Notes: a model not told the origin generated them from the letters alone. A stretch of 64,000 nucleotides of DNA from Limnomonas spitsbergensis (GCA_037349105.1 JAYJMM010000041.1:3472001-3536000), one strand, 5' to 3'. Shown: positions 12,345 through 22,893, counted from the first letter of the stretch. Made by a program: numbers and translations.

Positions 12345-12650
12345 CCCTAATACCTGCTTTCTCTTGACCTCGTGGCACAAGCTCTGAAACAGGTGTACCA
12401 TTCCCACTCCACAGCTGACCCTCACTATTTCAACCCTATAATATGGCACATTGTGATTGGACTTAACAACAGTGTGAGGCTGGCCGCCCAACCCTTGAAA
12501 ACCTGGTCCTTACCTGCTTTCCCTTGACCTCGTGGTACAGGCTCTGAAACAGGCGTACCATCATTACTCTACGTTTGACCCTCACTCTTACAACCCTACA
12601 ATATGGTCCTTACTTGCTTCCTCTTAACCTCATGGTATAGGCTCTGAAGG
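12345..12650. repeat. three-copy direct repeat (CTTGACCTCGTGG...)
   Basis: TACCTGCTTTC(T/C)CTTGACCTCGTGG, GCTCTGAAACAGG and CAACCCTA(T/C)AATATGG occur at 12350-12450 and 12510-12610, with a third truncated copy from about 12610. The first and second copies are separated by about 60 bp of other sequence. Non-coding. Confidence 0.75.
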
Positions 12651-12739
12651 AGGAACAGCGTGTAGACGGCGGTCGAGGCACAGAACACCTGCGTGAGGAT
12701 TCCACCCGCCAGGCCCAGCTTGGCCATACTATCTGCAGC

Positions 12740-13090
12740 AGGGCAGCACGATACGGCAAAAAATGCTCACTCAGGCACTGATAAACCAGATTGTGCTAAA
12801 ATGGTAGCACGATATGGCACAAAAAGGCTCGATCTGGAACAGGCACAGCAGAATGGTGCTACCAAGATGGGCACAATACGGTACAGTTTTAACAGGATTG
12901 TACTACGAAGGTGGCTTAATACAGCAAAGGTTAAGCAGGATTGTACTGCCAAGGTAGCACAAATGGCACAGGTTTAGCTGGATGGTACTACCGTACTGCC
13001 AAGGTTGGCACAATACGGTACAGCTTTAGCTGGATTTCACTGCCAAGGCGGCATGATACGGCACAGGTTTAGACGGATTTTACTGCGGGT
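12740..13090. repeat. about 52-bp minisatellite
   Basis: Diverged units share GTACTACCAAGG/TGCCAAGG, GGCACAATACGGTACAG and TTTAGCTGGATT. About seven copies. Weak open frames follow the repeat. Confidence 0.75.
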
Positions 13091-14145
13091 TATTAACATG
13101 CCACGAGATTAATCAGACAGTCATGAGCCATGAACGGTGCCAATTAAGCTGATGACCACATCACTGATTGCCTTGACAGGTGTAGAACCAGGAGTAGTAA
13201 GGCCATCGGGTGGACGCGTCGCAACTGTCATGACGACAGCTAGGGCAAATGGGCGGATGATGCGTTGAATAATAATAATAATAAACAGAACTTTGATGGT
13301 GCTATAACAAGCTGTGGTCAGGCTGTGTAAAGATACGTCCATCCGACCACTTCCGTGGCTTCTGGAAGAGCATTTTATGACTTCCCTAGCTGATATAGGA
13401 TGCTTGCGGAAAGGACTGCCCTATCTATCACATCCAGGCGTATGCTTGGTCCCTCGTTATTTTTCAGGTGCCTAATGCGTTGACAGTATCAGCCACATCC
13501 GACAGGACTAAATTATACCTGCGACAACAAGTCACAAGACCGTCTAATCCCCAATTCCTCCGCACTCCTTGAAGCATGCAGTTGGACCTGGACTGTGGGC
13601 TTAGTGTCAAGTGTTAAGGGTTGCCGCACTCACTTGGAAGACTGAGCGGACCTGGACCACCCGGGCTTAGCGTATATTATAATATTAGGAACCTACTGCT
13701 CAGTGACTTATAAACCATAAACCTTAAAGATATACTCACTTGTAGACTGAAAGTTCTAGTGTTTATTGTCCAGGGTTTCCGCACTCACTTGGGAGGTTGA
13801 GCAGCACTTGTCCGACCTGGGGACGGGAGCAAGACACACACGTGAGGAAGGAGCGTTGGCCCTAGGGTGCAGTGGTGTAATAATTCCACGCTTTAATTAC
13901 TCGAGGCACAAACCACTGAACATGAGCTCTGCATACGCGGGTTCCTCGCACGGTGGACGCATTTATAGAAAATATCAAAACACCACCATCCAGCAGGTAG
14001 ACTGAAAAGCAACGTCAAATTCAAATCCACGCACATCAGATTCAAATTCACGAATCCACTCATAAAAACTCAAATCCACGCTCATTGATGTTCCTTGGCA
14101 CTGCACAAAAGATCCTCGGCATATATAAATCCGCGCATCCTCACC
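13091..14145. other. no recognisable gene
   Basis: Contains a short (AAT)n run near 13268 and, at about 14005-14080, repeated TCAAATTCAAATCCACG phrases. No splice-framed coding segment or known motif is seen. Confidence 0.3.
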
Positions 14146-14204
14146 AATCTGGCAGTTTCTTTGCAAGACACATATCATGTACCTTGCAAAGAACCTGCCA
14201 GATT
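14146..14204. repeat. short hairpin, 22-bp arms
   Basis: The left arm AATCTGGCAGTTTCTTTGCAAG (14146-14167) pairs with 14183-14204, with a single mismatch over 22 bp and a 15-nt loop. An RNA from either strand would fold into a miRNA-precursor-sized stem. It could instead be the remnant of a small inverted-repeat element. Confidence 0.7.
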
Positions 14205-14641
14205 ACACATTTCATCTGAGTCTAGGGTATGCCCCCTCCACCACTCACTCATACTGTTTAGGGAGTCCTACAGTCCTCAGTCCTAACCATGTCACAGGAT
14301 CAGAACCTATGCACCAGTAATGGCAGAGCGACCCTCTCCCATGCACGCATGAGCCACAGCCAACGATCAACGAGTATACAATTTGAATTTAATGTGCAAT
14401 CGGGTATCGAGACACACCATCAGTCGTGATTATTCCGGGTGGTTATTTCATGGTCATACGCATGTCACGTAAAGCCCATGCTGCACAGCTGCGGTGTTTC
14501 CTCACGCCTAAAATCCGCCTGCCGGTCGTAGTTTTTTCTGTCTCCCAAGATCCCAACCTGTGCACAGCCTGAGAACAAACCTGTCGCTTTAAATTCATAA
14601 CCGACAAAACGCTCATCCTAAAATTCAAATTCAAACCCAAC
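14205..14641. other. no recognisable gene
   Basis: Unique-looking sequence. GCTGTGCACAGGTTGGGATC-like words near 14550 resemble the donor edge of the exon at 14642, indicating a small local duplication. No gene called. Confidence 0.3.
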
Positions 14642-14856
14642 CTGTGCACTAGCGGCAGTTAGGAACACATCCAGGGGCGTCCCTCCTCCGTCCCACAGCA
14701 ACCGCCTCCATTGAGGCCCCGTTTTCACATCCGAGCGGGGCGCGCCGTGGCCGGGAAAGTGGTCAAGCTCCTCCGACGTCAGCGTGCCGTAAGTAGCAGA
14801 GGTGTGGGTGCCTGCCGCGCCGTCCTGATGCAGCAGTGACGATGCGGATGAGCTCC
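14642..14856 (-). CDS. exon-like segment of an unknown gene
   Basis: Minus-strand segment bounded by an acceptor (GGTGGTCAG|G, plus 14857) and a donor (GTGCACAG|GTTGGG, plus 14641). It is open for about 71 codons starting SSSASSLLHQDGAAG and including GPQWRRLLWDGGGTPLDVF. Composition and codon choice look coding (G/C at third positions), unlike the flanking satellite. I do not recognise the protein. It could belong to the same transcription unit as the exon-like segment at 16481-16717, but that one ends in a stop codon, so two genes or an incorrect model are possible. The 44-bp satellite lies immediately upstream of it. Confidence 0.35.
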
Positions 14857-14938
14857 CTGACCACCAGAACCCAAGGCAGGCAGTTAGGTTGCAAGCAAAA
14901 ATCTTGACCTTGAAGCAGGGGATGCTAAAAGGTAGGCA

Positions 14939-16290
14939 GGTAACAGACCACACCCTAAACCCTGAAGCAGGGAATGCTACCAGGTAACAGACCACACCCT
15001 AAACCCTGAAGCAGGGAATGCTACCAGGTAACAGACCACGCCCTAAACCCTGAAGCAGGGAATGCTACCAGGTAACAGACCACACCCTAAACCCTGAAGC
15101 AGGGAATGCTACCAGGTAACAGACCACACCCTAAACCCTGAAGCAGGGAATGCTACCAGGTAACAGACCACGCCCTAAACCCTGAAGCAGGGAATGCTAC
15201 CAGGTAACAGACCACGCCCTAAACCCTGAAGCAGGGAATGCTACCAGGTAACAGACCACACCCTAAACCCTGAAGCAGGGAATGCTACCAGGTAACAGAC
15301 CACACCCTAAACCCTGAAGTAGGGAATGCTACCAGGTAACAGACCACACCCTTAACCCTGAAGTAGGGAATGGTACCAGGTAACAGACCACGCCCTAAAC
15401 CCTGAAGCAGGGAATGCTACCAGGTAACAGACCACACCCTAAACCATGAAGCAGGGAATGCTACCAGGTAACAGACCATGCCCTAAACCCTGAAGCAGGG
15501 AATGCTACCAGGTAACAGACCACGCCCTAAACCCTGAAGCAGGGTATGTTACCAGGTAACAGACCACACCCTAAACCCTGAAGCAGGGAATGCTACCAGG
15601 TAACAGACCACACCCTAAACCCTGAAGCAGGGAATGCTACCAGGTAACAGACCACGCCCTAAACCCTGAAGCAGGGAATGCTACCAGGTAACAGACCACA
15701 CCCTAAACCCTGAAGCAGGGAATGCTACCAGGTAACAGACCACACCCTAAACCCTGAAGTAGGGAATGCTACCAGGTAACAGACCACACCCTTAACCCTG
15801 AAGTAGGGAATGCTACCAGGTAACAGACCACGCCCTAAACCCTGAAGCAGGGAATGCTACCAGGTAACAGACCACGCCCTAAACCCTGAAGCAGGGTATG
15901 CTACCAGGTAACAGACCACACCCTAAACCCTGAAGCAGGGAATGCTACCAGGTAACAGACCACGCCCTTAACCCTGAAGCAGGGAATGCTACCAGGTAAC
16001 AGACCACGCCCTAAACCCTGAAGCAGGGAATGCTACCAGGTAACAGACCACACCCTAAACCCTGAAGCAGAGAATGCTACCAGGTAACAGATCACGCCGT
16101 AAACCCTGAAGCAGGGAATGCTACCAGGTAACAGACCACACCCTAAACCCTGAAGCAGGGAATGCTACCAGGTAACAGACCACACCCTTAACCCTGAAGT
16201 AGGGAATGCTACCAGGTAACAGACCACACCCTAAACCATGAAGCAGGGAATGCTACCAGGTAACAGACCCAGCCCCTAAACCCTGGGGCC
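14939..16290. repeat. 44-bp satellite array with CCCTAAACCCTGA, 30 units
   Basis: The unit begins GGTAACAGACCACACCCTAAA and continues CCCTGAAGCAGGGAATGCTACCA (44 bp in all). GGTAACAG starts at 14939 and recurs every 44 bp to 16259, so 30 units are in exact register, followed by a partial unit to about 16290 and preceded by a diverged unit at about 14895. The unit carries a telomere-type CCCTAAACCCT core and a small CCCTGAAGCAGGG palindrome. Variants (GAAGTAGGG, CCCTTAACCC, AGGGTATG) repeat at multi-unit spacing. Confidence 0.96.
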
Positions 16291-16480
16291 CTGCCTCTTG
16301 CTGACAGGGCTTCAATGTTTCCAATGACAAGTTTCCAATGACAAGTTTCCAAGGATGCTTGTGAGGCTGCAGAAAGGGTAATGATTTCCAGAAAGGTTAG
16401 CAATGTTCCATCAAGTTTCCACGCAGATCATTTACTCCGAGCTCAGCTGCTTGACAACCTTATGAGCTGATCAAGTTTAA

Positions 16481-16717
16481 TCACTCTCCCGGCTCCACCG
16501 ACGCACCTGCATCAAGCTCGAGCCTAAACGAGGTGCGGGAGATGCCTGGGGAGGAGTCCCACGATACAAATGCTGATGCAGTGGCCATGCTCGAAGATAG
16601 GCAGCCGCCAACACCGCTGCCGCCACCATGGGCCTCTATCGGGCAGGATGCCGGCTTGCCGGGTAGGGGTGCTGGGGGCAGGAACGGTGAGGCCTCATCA
16701 TCGCCGACGTCGTCGTC
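16481..16717 (-). CDS. exon-like segment, C-terminal end of an unknown protein
   Basis: The minus strand reads from a good acceptor (TTTTGCATGCAG|GAC at plus 16718) through 78 codons to TGA at 16481. It starts DDDVGDDEASPFLPPAPLPG and later contains SWDSSPGISRTSFRLELDAG. Acidic, Ser/Pro-rich, probably disordered; not recognised. The upstream sequence (16726-17060) is a minisatellite whose units resemble the acceptor region. The plus-strand frame over the same bases (16533-17213) is mostly repeat-derived and less convincing. Confidence 0.35.
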   Translation of the reverse strand, partial: DDDVGDDEASPFLPPAPLPGKPASCPIEAHGGGSGVGGCLSSSMATASAFVSWDSSPGISRTSFRLELDAGASVEPGE

Positions 16718-16725
16718 CTGCATGC

Positions 16726-17060
16726 AAAAAGGGGGGCAGGGCAGCACCGCAGCCAGGAGCCTTAATGCAGCAAAAGGGGGGCAGGGCAGCACCGCAGCCA
16801 TGACACTTCAGGCAGCCAAAAGGGGGGCAGGGCAGCACCGCAGCCATGACACTTCAGGCAGCAAAAAGGGGGGCAGGGCAGCACTGCAGCCAGAGGCCTT
16901 CATGCAGCAAAAAGGGGGGCAGGGCAGCACCGCAGCCAGGAGCCTTCATGCAGCAAAACGGGGGGCGGCACAAAACCGCAGCCAGAGGCCTTCATGCAGC
17001 AGAAAGGGGGACAGCTGCACAGCGCAGCACCGCAGCCACACTTCAGGCAGCAACAAGGAC
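16726..17060. repeat. about 46-bp minisatellite
   Basis: Units share AAAAGGGGGGCAGGGCAGCA, CCGCAGCCA and either TGACACTTCAGGCAGC or GGAGCCTTCATGCAGC. About seven copies, the last ones diverged. Open frames in all plus frames (up to 226 codons) are driven by the repeat. Confidence 0.85.
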
Positions 17061-17563
17061 AGAGAGGGGGTCAGCTGGTGCGGCACCTCCCTTGCGGTTG
17101 TGAGGGTGTTCATGTCTGAGCGCAGCCGCGGAGCAAGCACCGTTTCCCGCTCGTTCTTTCATGATCGGTGTCCTAAAATTGTCCAGTTTTTGTTGCGGCG
17201 CAAGAAATCCTGAGAAAGGCCTTTTTTTAAACATTGTGCGACATCGCTCCTACTCTAGGTAGCTACAATGAATACCGATAGTTAGGCATGCAGAGGGCAT
17301 GCGCTTTTGAAGTTTTGGATTTTGCCCTCTTTTTCTCGTTACGACTCGTGTAACCACCCACCCCAAACACTTTTTCGACAGGGTCGGGCACTGCGAGCAG
17401 GAAGACTGAGAAAGTCTCTGGTGGGGCAGTGCATGTCAGCTGTTGAATGCCGTACAGGGCATGCACAGCACATGAGCACATGCAGCATGCGTCGCACATG
17501 AGAATCTACAGCATGCTCAGGATGTAGGCAAGCGCATCATAAGCAGCATGCACAGGTCCATGC

Positions 17564-19297
17564 ATGATGCATAGAGACGCCCCCATGGAGTCCCCAGTGC
17601 TGTTAGGAAGGCATGGCAATGATATTAAGCACACCTGGTATGTCATAACTGATGTTATCCAGGTCCAGGGGCCCGCGCTCGCCGAGCTGCTGATCGCTCG
17701 TTTGTTTATCAGCCCATCAGTCCATCAGCAGGTACTTTTCTCCCCGCTCCAGAACCGGGTAACAAACTCGGGTGACCAATTTCGCTTGTATTTCTAAAGA
17801 TTCGCTCTGGCAAATTCCCATATTTCTTATTGTCGTCGCCTTCCTCTAGCCCCCCTGCTGTGTTATTGTCACGCCTCGGCGTACTTTGTCTCTCTTTCTT
17901 TCAGTACCGATAGACATTGCTCAAATCACGCATTTGTTTCTCTCTCGCCGCGTTGGCGCAAGTGCGTACCCTCTCATGGCTGATACCAGAGGCTGTTTGG
18001 GGGATTTGGTGTGGCCGTGCCCAGACCTAGAGCAACGTTTACCGCTGATCATACAGATGCGAGACTGTCTGAACAATATTATTCATCGTATCCTGGAAAA
18101 GTTGACCGAATACCATGAGACTCACAGCCTACTGCATGAAATGTTCTTTGGAGATGGGCTGGAGCTTCACGAGCTGAGAGAAAAACGCGACTGGTATGCC
18201 CGGTACCTTGACCACCTCATGCGCGACCCGAAAATCCGTCCCATCGAGGAGTTCAAGAACCTCGTGGGTGCGCCCATGGGTGCAGCGGGCACCTTTGCCC
18301 GCTGGACTACCATGTATCCGCCGGTCTTCACAGCGGGCGATTTAGTGCAAGGTAGTTATTCTTGGATTCTTCCCCTTTTTACTCCCGCCTTACACGTCTC
18401 TTCCCCTGCAGTCACACTTACACTGTCCTTTCCGGGGCCAGAGCCTACAAACTTGGCCAAGACCAAATCTGTTGCTACGGCAGTGGAAGACATGGGCAAT
18501 GGCCTGAAATCGGCTGAGACTGCCGGCACAATGGTGGGTTATAAGACACGTTGCAGAAAGCATGTCCTCTCTCCTTCATAGAGGCCTCTCCATGCAACAC
18601 ATTGTTAATTGGCCTGTTTTTCTCTCCTACCTTGCCTTCCCCCATGCATCTGAGTGACACATGTTCCAACTCTTTTGACAGGCTAAACTTCGACACCGGC
18701 CATGCCGCGCTTGCTAATTCTGCCTGTCTGAAATGGTGAGGGCTATGAAGCCAGAGCGGCCATGTTGTGTTTGAACATGTCTTTCAAGGTTCAATTCATT
18801 TAAGGCCCTTGCTCACCCACACCTCAACACTCAATGATCCAGACCTGGACTGCATACTGTGCGGTACTGCTTTTTCATGTGCAAGATGACTGACTATGTT
18901 TCTCATACGATTATGTATTTATGTGTATATTGTTGTCTATGCAGGCAAGGGACTAGCTCCCCTGGTTGTCTTTGCTCGTCTGCCGCGTGTGCTGAGGAAC
19001 ATGAATGGTGCCTCTCAGAAGTCAAATATCGCAGCCGGCATGAGACCAGTTGATTCATCCTGTACATTATTATTTGGGCCAGACATGCTCCTTTCATGGA
19101 CGGAGGGGTCGATAATAGGTCCCCTACGTGGAATTGTTGCCCATACCGGTGCCAGTCAACTTAGGGGAAACTTGGATGAAGATGATAGCTTTGAGCAGGC
19201 TTTGAGCTTTGTCATAGTATCTTACGAGGGGTGTGCAACAGGGCTATTTTACGGTCTTCAAGGCGTGCCCAATGAAATTTTGCTGAAGATGATGTAA
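17564..19297 (+). CDS. unknown multi-exon gene
   Basis: Spliced plus-strand gene of unknown function; splice model tentative. The core exon runs to 18351 and is in frame from an ATG at 17976 (MADTRGCLGDLVWPCPDLEQ...). It ends at CAAG|GTAGTT, followed by a 60-bp intron with a pyrimidine tract ending CCCCTGCAG at 18411. Exon 18412 to about 18533 follows. A 54-bp candidate exon lies at 18682-18735 (TTGACAG| ... |GTGAGG). The last exon is 18945-19297 (from TATGCAG|), ending TAA, and contains LLFGPDMLLSWTEGSIIGPL. A possible first exon begins at 17564 or 17585 and ends before GTACTT at about 17732, with an acceptor at 17850 (CCTCTAG) or 17903 (TTTCAG). The simple joins around the 54-bp exon do not all keep phase, so that exon may be spurious or the gene decayed. 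No membrane segment or familiar motif is seen; the N-terminal half is rich in charged helical residues. Confidence 0.45.
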
Positions 19298-19675
19298 ATT
19301 GTACTGAAGATAATAACTAGCATCACTTGCTTGCAGCTCACTGCCCAGAAGAACCACATAAAATGGAGCCTTGTGGGCGGCTTGTAGGTGGGGGTTTTGT
19401 TGGGGTTAGGGCATGGGTCGGGGTTGAGGCTGGTGCAAGGGCAAGAGATAAGATCAGAATTGGGCTGGGCTCAGGTGGTCAATTAAGTCTTCTTAACAGT
19501 CGACCAGAAGTTGCCACAGAGTTTGAGGCCTAGTTTTGTTGTTTTCCTTTGACTTCTTGGGGAATAGGCTTGAGAGGATTACTTCGGGCTGCCTTTTCTT
19601 TTAGGGGGGATGGTCCTTCCTTTGTTTTCGTCTCCTTCTTTCCCTCTTAACTGAATTTTATTTTCTTCTAACGAG
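19298..19675. other. gene-free interval
   Basis: Downstream flank of the preceding gene. GGGGTTTTGTTGGGGTTAGGGC-like G-rich words occur near 19390. No feature recognised. Confidence 0.3.
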
Positions 19676-19740
19676 ACAGTTGGGCGCCCAAGCGGCCCTT
19701 TTTCAGCAGGGCCCAGAGGTGTTATGTCATTGGCAGAGTT
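19676..19740 (+). mobile_element. SINE-like repeat family B, copy
   Basis: Carries GTTGGGCGCCCAAGCGGCC, then TTTTTCAGCAGGGCCCAGAGG and TGTTATGTCATTGGC. The same block recurs at 20845, 21075, 24668, 25403, 27950, 40847 and 41530. It is preceded by a pyrimidine-rich stretch, as in the other copies. Confidence 0.55.
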
Positions 19741-19867
19741 TGTAGGCTCTGTGGCGTTGCTGTCACCTAGCTGATTTTAGTATGGTCTTGGAAGCCTGGC
19801 ATTACCCGAGCCGCATGTCGATGACAGCGATTGCTTACTCTTGTAGGACCTACAAAGCAAATTACCT

Positions 19868-19957
19868 AGGTGGAGGATGTGCTACATGTATGCTTCCAGT
19901 GCTCTAGTGTCAGGAAGCAGTTATGGGAGCGGGGGTGGGCAGGTCCTCCGGGCGCTG
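19868..19957 (+). mobile_element. LINE 3'-end fragment (plus strand)
   Basis: Translated on the plus strand it gives a peptide close to the zinc-knuckle end of the LINE at 21190-22290: VEDVLHVCFQC, then RKQLWERGWAGPP, against IEDTLHACFQC and DQLRERGWAGP. It abuts, in opposite orientation, the reverse-transcriptase fragment that follows. Confidence 0.65.
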
Positions 19958-20692
19958 CCACTAACTTCCACCAGCTGTACCAGGCTGAGCAGGGGTGGGA
20001 TGCACTTGCTTTTGTGTCGGCGCTGCGCTGCTAGGCGGCTGCCAAACTCCATGATCTCTGTCTTACTGACATTGACCTGAAGCTGTTCATGTGGCGCATA
20101 TTCATGCAAGGCATCAAGCATGCGTTTCAGCCCTGCTGGGGTGCGGGCTAGCAAGGAGAGGTCATCCGCATACAGCAGGCAGCGTAGCTGTCGCCCCGCC
20201 TGCATCTCAATGCTCTCTGCCGGGTACTTGGCTGCGAGCATGGCCGGCAGGTCACTGAGGTAAAGGCTAAAGAGCAGGGGGCTCAGGGGGCAGCCCTGTT
20301 TGATGCCTTTGGTGCAAGGCACAGGACCAGTGCGCTTGTGGCCGTCAGTGAGCGTGTAAACTGTACCAGCATAAAGCGCTTGCACCGTGCGTAACAGGCA
20401 TGCAGGCATGTGAAGATGCTCGCATAAATGCCGCCACAGCTGCTCCTGGGGCACGCTGTCATAGGCCTTTGTGAAGTCCACAAAGGCCACATGCAGCTTG
20501 CCACGACCTGCAGCTGCCCGTTGAGCATGGACTGCATGCCTGAGCAGAAAATCAGCATGGAGCGTGCTACGGCGCTGTTGACAACTGCTCAGGAGGGACG
20601 TGGCCGTGCAATCGTGCCCACTCATCAGTGATGGCAGTGAGCATGCTGGCATACAGCCGGTAAAGCGCGCTAGTGATGGCGATACGCTTGCT
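19958..20692 (-). pseudogene. non-LTR retrotransposon reverse transcriptase fragment
   Basis: The minus-strand product carries reverse-transcriptase landmarks: FVDFTKAYDSVPQEQLW (catalytic Asp), GIKQGCPLSPLLFSLYLSDL, the YADD box in LLYADDLSLLA, and KTEIMEF. This is the RT of a LINE-type element, which copies its own RNA at the insertion site. The fragment is broken. The conserved N-terminal stretch (ALYRLYASMLTAITDEWARL) is in a different frame from the RT core, a frameshift near 20575. The endonuclease part is missing, and the frame ends where inverted 3' sequence of the element begins (19957). It is a dead copy. The YADD box and upstream motifs make the family assignment firm; the clade is not determined. 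Confidence 0.9.
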
Positions 20693-20842
20693 TTTGTGGT
20701 TTTTTTTGTAGGCTTTGTTAAGGGCTAGTCTTTAGTGGAACTCAGGTGTCGGACTTGGTCTTCTTTGCCTTCCCGGCCTTACCTTTTGGTCCTTTCCCCC
20801 CCTTCTCCTTTTAGTTCCTTTCCTCTCCCCCGCCCTTCTGAA

Positions 20843-20885
20843 CAGTTGGGCGCCCACGCGGCCGAGATTTGAGCAGGCACTCAGC
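20843..20885 (+). mobile_element. SINE-like repeat family B, partial copy
   Basis: CTGAACAGTTGGGCGCCCAC followed by GCGGCCGAGATTTGAGCAGG, preceded by a C/T-rich run. Only the left part of the family block is present. Confidence 0.55.
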
Positions 20886-21059
20886 TTACGTGATAAACCT
20901 TTGATCACCTTCGGTAATGCTATAATTTTTTCATTTTTTTCAAGCCTCGCATTTTTGCTGCCTCTTACCAGGCAACTTATAGTTCCCTCCATTTCCTGCC
21001 CTTCCTTTCTCTTTCCTTGCGATCGGTCAGTACGCCGCCCTCGCGTTTTCTTTTTGTTG

Positions 21060-21185
21060 CTTACATTTTGAGCAGGGCCCAGAGGTCAATGACTTTCAAA
21101 AAGGCTCGGCCGCGTGGTAGACTAACTGAAGGGTTGGGAGGAAAGTACGAAACAAACACAAGGGGGCAGGGTGAAATGACGAAAA
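21060..21185 (+). mobile_element. SINE-like repeat family B, right half with inverted arm
   Basis: TTTTGAGCAGGGCCCAGAGG, then TCAATGACTTTCAAAAAGG and CTCGGCCGCGTGG. The last block is the complement of the family's left arm (CACGCGGCCGAG), so the element folds back on itself, as at 24640-24800. It is followed by a purine-rich arm (GGGAGGAAAGTACG). Confidence 0.55.
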
Positions 21186-21189
21186 GTGG

Positions 21190-22290
21190 GACATAAAGTG
21201 AAGGGACAGAATAAAGTCTCTAGCTCCGTTCCGAGGACCTGCCCATCCCCGCTCCCTAAGTTGATCCAGCACGCTGGGGCATTGAAAGCATGCATGCAAC
21301 GTATCCTCTATATGCTTGCCGTCTCCCCTAGCCCAACATCGCTGGCAGCACCGACTGTCACGCTGCTGACCGCTGCGCCGTCCTCGAGTGTCAGCCGTGC
21401 TGACGGCGCCGAGCCGCAGCCTTACGTTCGTGCGCACGCAAGCACACTTCCTTCGGCTGGTGCGGCCCCTGGCCGTAGACTGAAACCAGGTGTGGTAGGC
21501 GGCTTCAGACCTGTGTTCAGTGGCAGGATCTCTGGGGTCCCCTCTGCCAGCTGCATCCAGTTGCGCCCGCTCGTATGTTGCATCGACTAGCGCTAGCACC
21601 TCTCTGACAGGTAGTGGTTGTAGGTCAGTCGCTGTCTGACGCATTTTGGGAGCGGCTGATCCCAGCTCCAGCTCGAGCAAGGCACCTAGCAATTCAATGC
21701 ACCAACTGCGCCCTCCGGTGCCCTGCCTGACAGCGAGCTGCATGTCGGCTGCCATGGCTGCTGCCGTAAGTTGGTTGTCTTGCTGTGCTGCTGGTGCGAC
21801 TAGTGCGTTGTTAAAGCGAAGTGCATGCTGCCACCAAGTTCGCTGTAACGCTTGGATCTGCAGCTCCCTCATGACCCCCCAACTGGCAGCGGACGGAGGT
21901 AGCCCTGCAGCCTGGCACAGATGCTGGAGGAAGCTGGACTGCACCCTGCTCTTGAGGCGATGCTGCAGGCCGCGGCCTGAGGTGATCGGTGGCCCACACC
22001 ACATCACCGCAGCTGGCCGCAGACGCTGCATAGACAGACGCCAACCGGATGCGGGTAGGCAGATGTGCTGCCGCCCCCGTACGACGGGTCGCTGCTGCTC
22101 GCTGCGGCGCCGTCCCCGCCGCTTGGCCCAGCCGCCGCGTCGCGGTGAAGCCACTGGAGGATACCTACGTCCCCGGACTGCGGGCCGGCCGCCGTCGGGT
22201 TGAGCCACAACACCTCGTTGCAGCGGAAGGAGCTGCCCGGAATCTCCTCGCTGTGAGGGCTGCGCTGCCTGATGACTAGGTCGGGAAGCT
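21190..22290 (-). pseudogene. LINE C-terminal region (zinc-knuckle domain), 5'-truncated
   Basis: The minus strand encodes the part of a LINE protein that follows the reverse transcriptase: LQHRLKSRVQSSFLQHL, MRELQIQALQRTWWQHALRF, and near the end CCQRCWARGDGKHIEDTLHA followed by CFQCP. The last part fits the C-x2-C ... H-x3-C zinc-binding pattern common in this region of retrotransposon proteins. No RT motif is present in this copy, so it is a 5'-truncated insertion. The open frame continues upstream into a G-rich microsatellite (22325-22640), which adds an artefactual proline-rich N-terminus, and downstream to 21096 past the true end. Its 3' end matches the fragments at 19868-19957 and 40985-41350. 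Confidence 0.8.
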
Positions 22291-22324
22291 AGATTAAGAC
22301 TTTGGAGCTGAAAGCTTGGCAAAC

Positions 22325-22640
22325 CTGCTTGGGCAAAGGGGGGAGGGGGGGCAGGGAGGAATGATAAAGGGGTGGACAGGGGGGGGTACTGGGATGAGAA
22401 AGGGAGGGGGGGGGGGGGGTGAGAAAGGGTGTGTGTGTGCAGGGCAGGGGGGGGTGAGAAAGGGGGGGGGGGAGGGGGAGGGCAGGGGGGCGTGAGAAAG
22501 GGTGTGTGTGTGTGCAGGGCAGGGGGGGGTGAGAAAAGGGGGGGGTGTGTGTGCAAGGCAGGGGGTGTGAGAAAGTGGGGGGGGGCAGGGGGGGATGAGA
22601 AAGGGGAAGGGGGTGCAGGGCAGGGGGGGTGAGGAAGCTG
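22325..22640. repeat. G-rich/GT microsatellite cluster
   Basis: Mixed (G)n, GTGTGTGT and GGGCAGGGGGGGGTGAGAAA units of about 60 bp. It produces proline-rich frames on the minus strand and glycine-rich frames on the plus strand, none taken as genes. Confidence 0.9.
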
Positions 22641-22764
22641 CATGTGCTGAACCTTCATGGCTCACCATCTGGAATGGTGAACACATAACAGCGCTGGTGC
22701 AAGGGCCAGACTCCTCAGGCCTCAGACCTCCCTGCCTCTTGGTTTCAGTGCTGGGGGCAGTGCT

Positions 22765-22893
22765 AATGTGCAAATCAGTCAATCAGTAAACCAGTCAATC
22801 AGTCAATCAGTAAAGCAGTAAAGCAGTAAACCAGTGAATCAGTAAATCAGTAAAGCAGCAAACCAGTGAATCAGTAAACTAAAAAATCAGCAA
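22765..22893. repeat. 8-bp tandem repeat (AATCAGTA)n
   Basis: Octamer-register repeats of AATCAGTA/AACCAGTC/AAGCAGTA over about 130 bp. Confidence 0.9.

Noticed and set aside
16533..17213. 226-codon plus-strand frame as a gene
   Set aside because: Two thirds of it is the 46-bp minisatellite, and the first third is better explained as antisense of a splice-bounded minus-strand exon.
20428..20631. plus-strand frame over the RT region
   Set aside because: Antisense shadow of the reverse-transcriptase fragment.
22300..22658. Proline-rich N-terminus of the 520-codon minus-strand frame
   Set aside because: Encoded by a G/GT microsatellite that happens to be open and continuous with the truncated LINE; not part of a natural protein.
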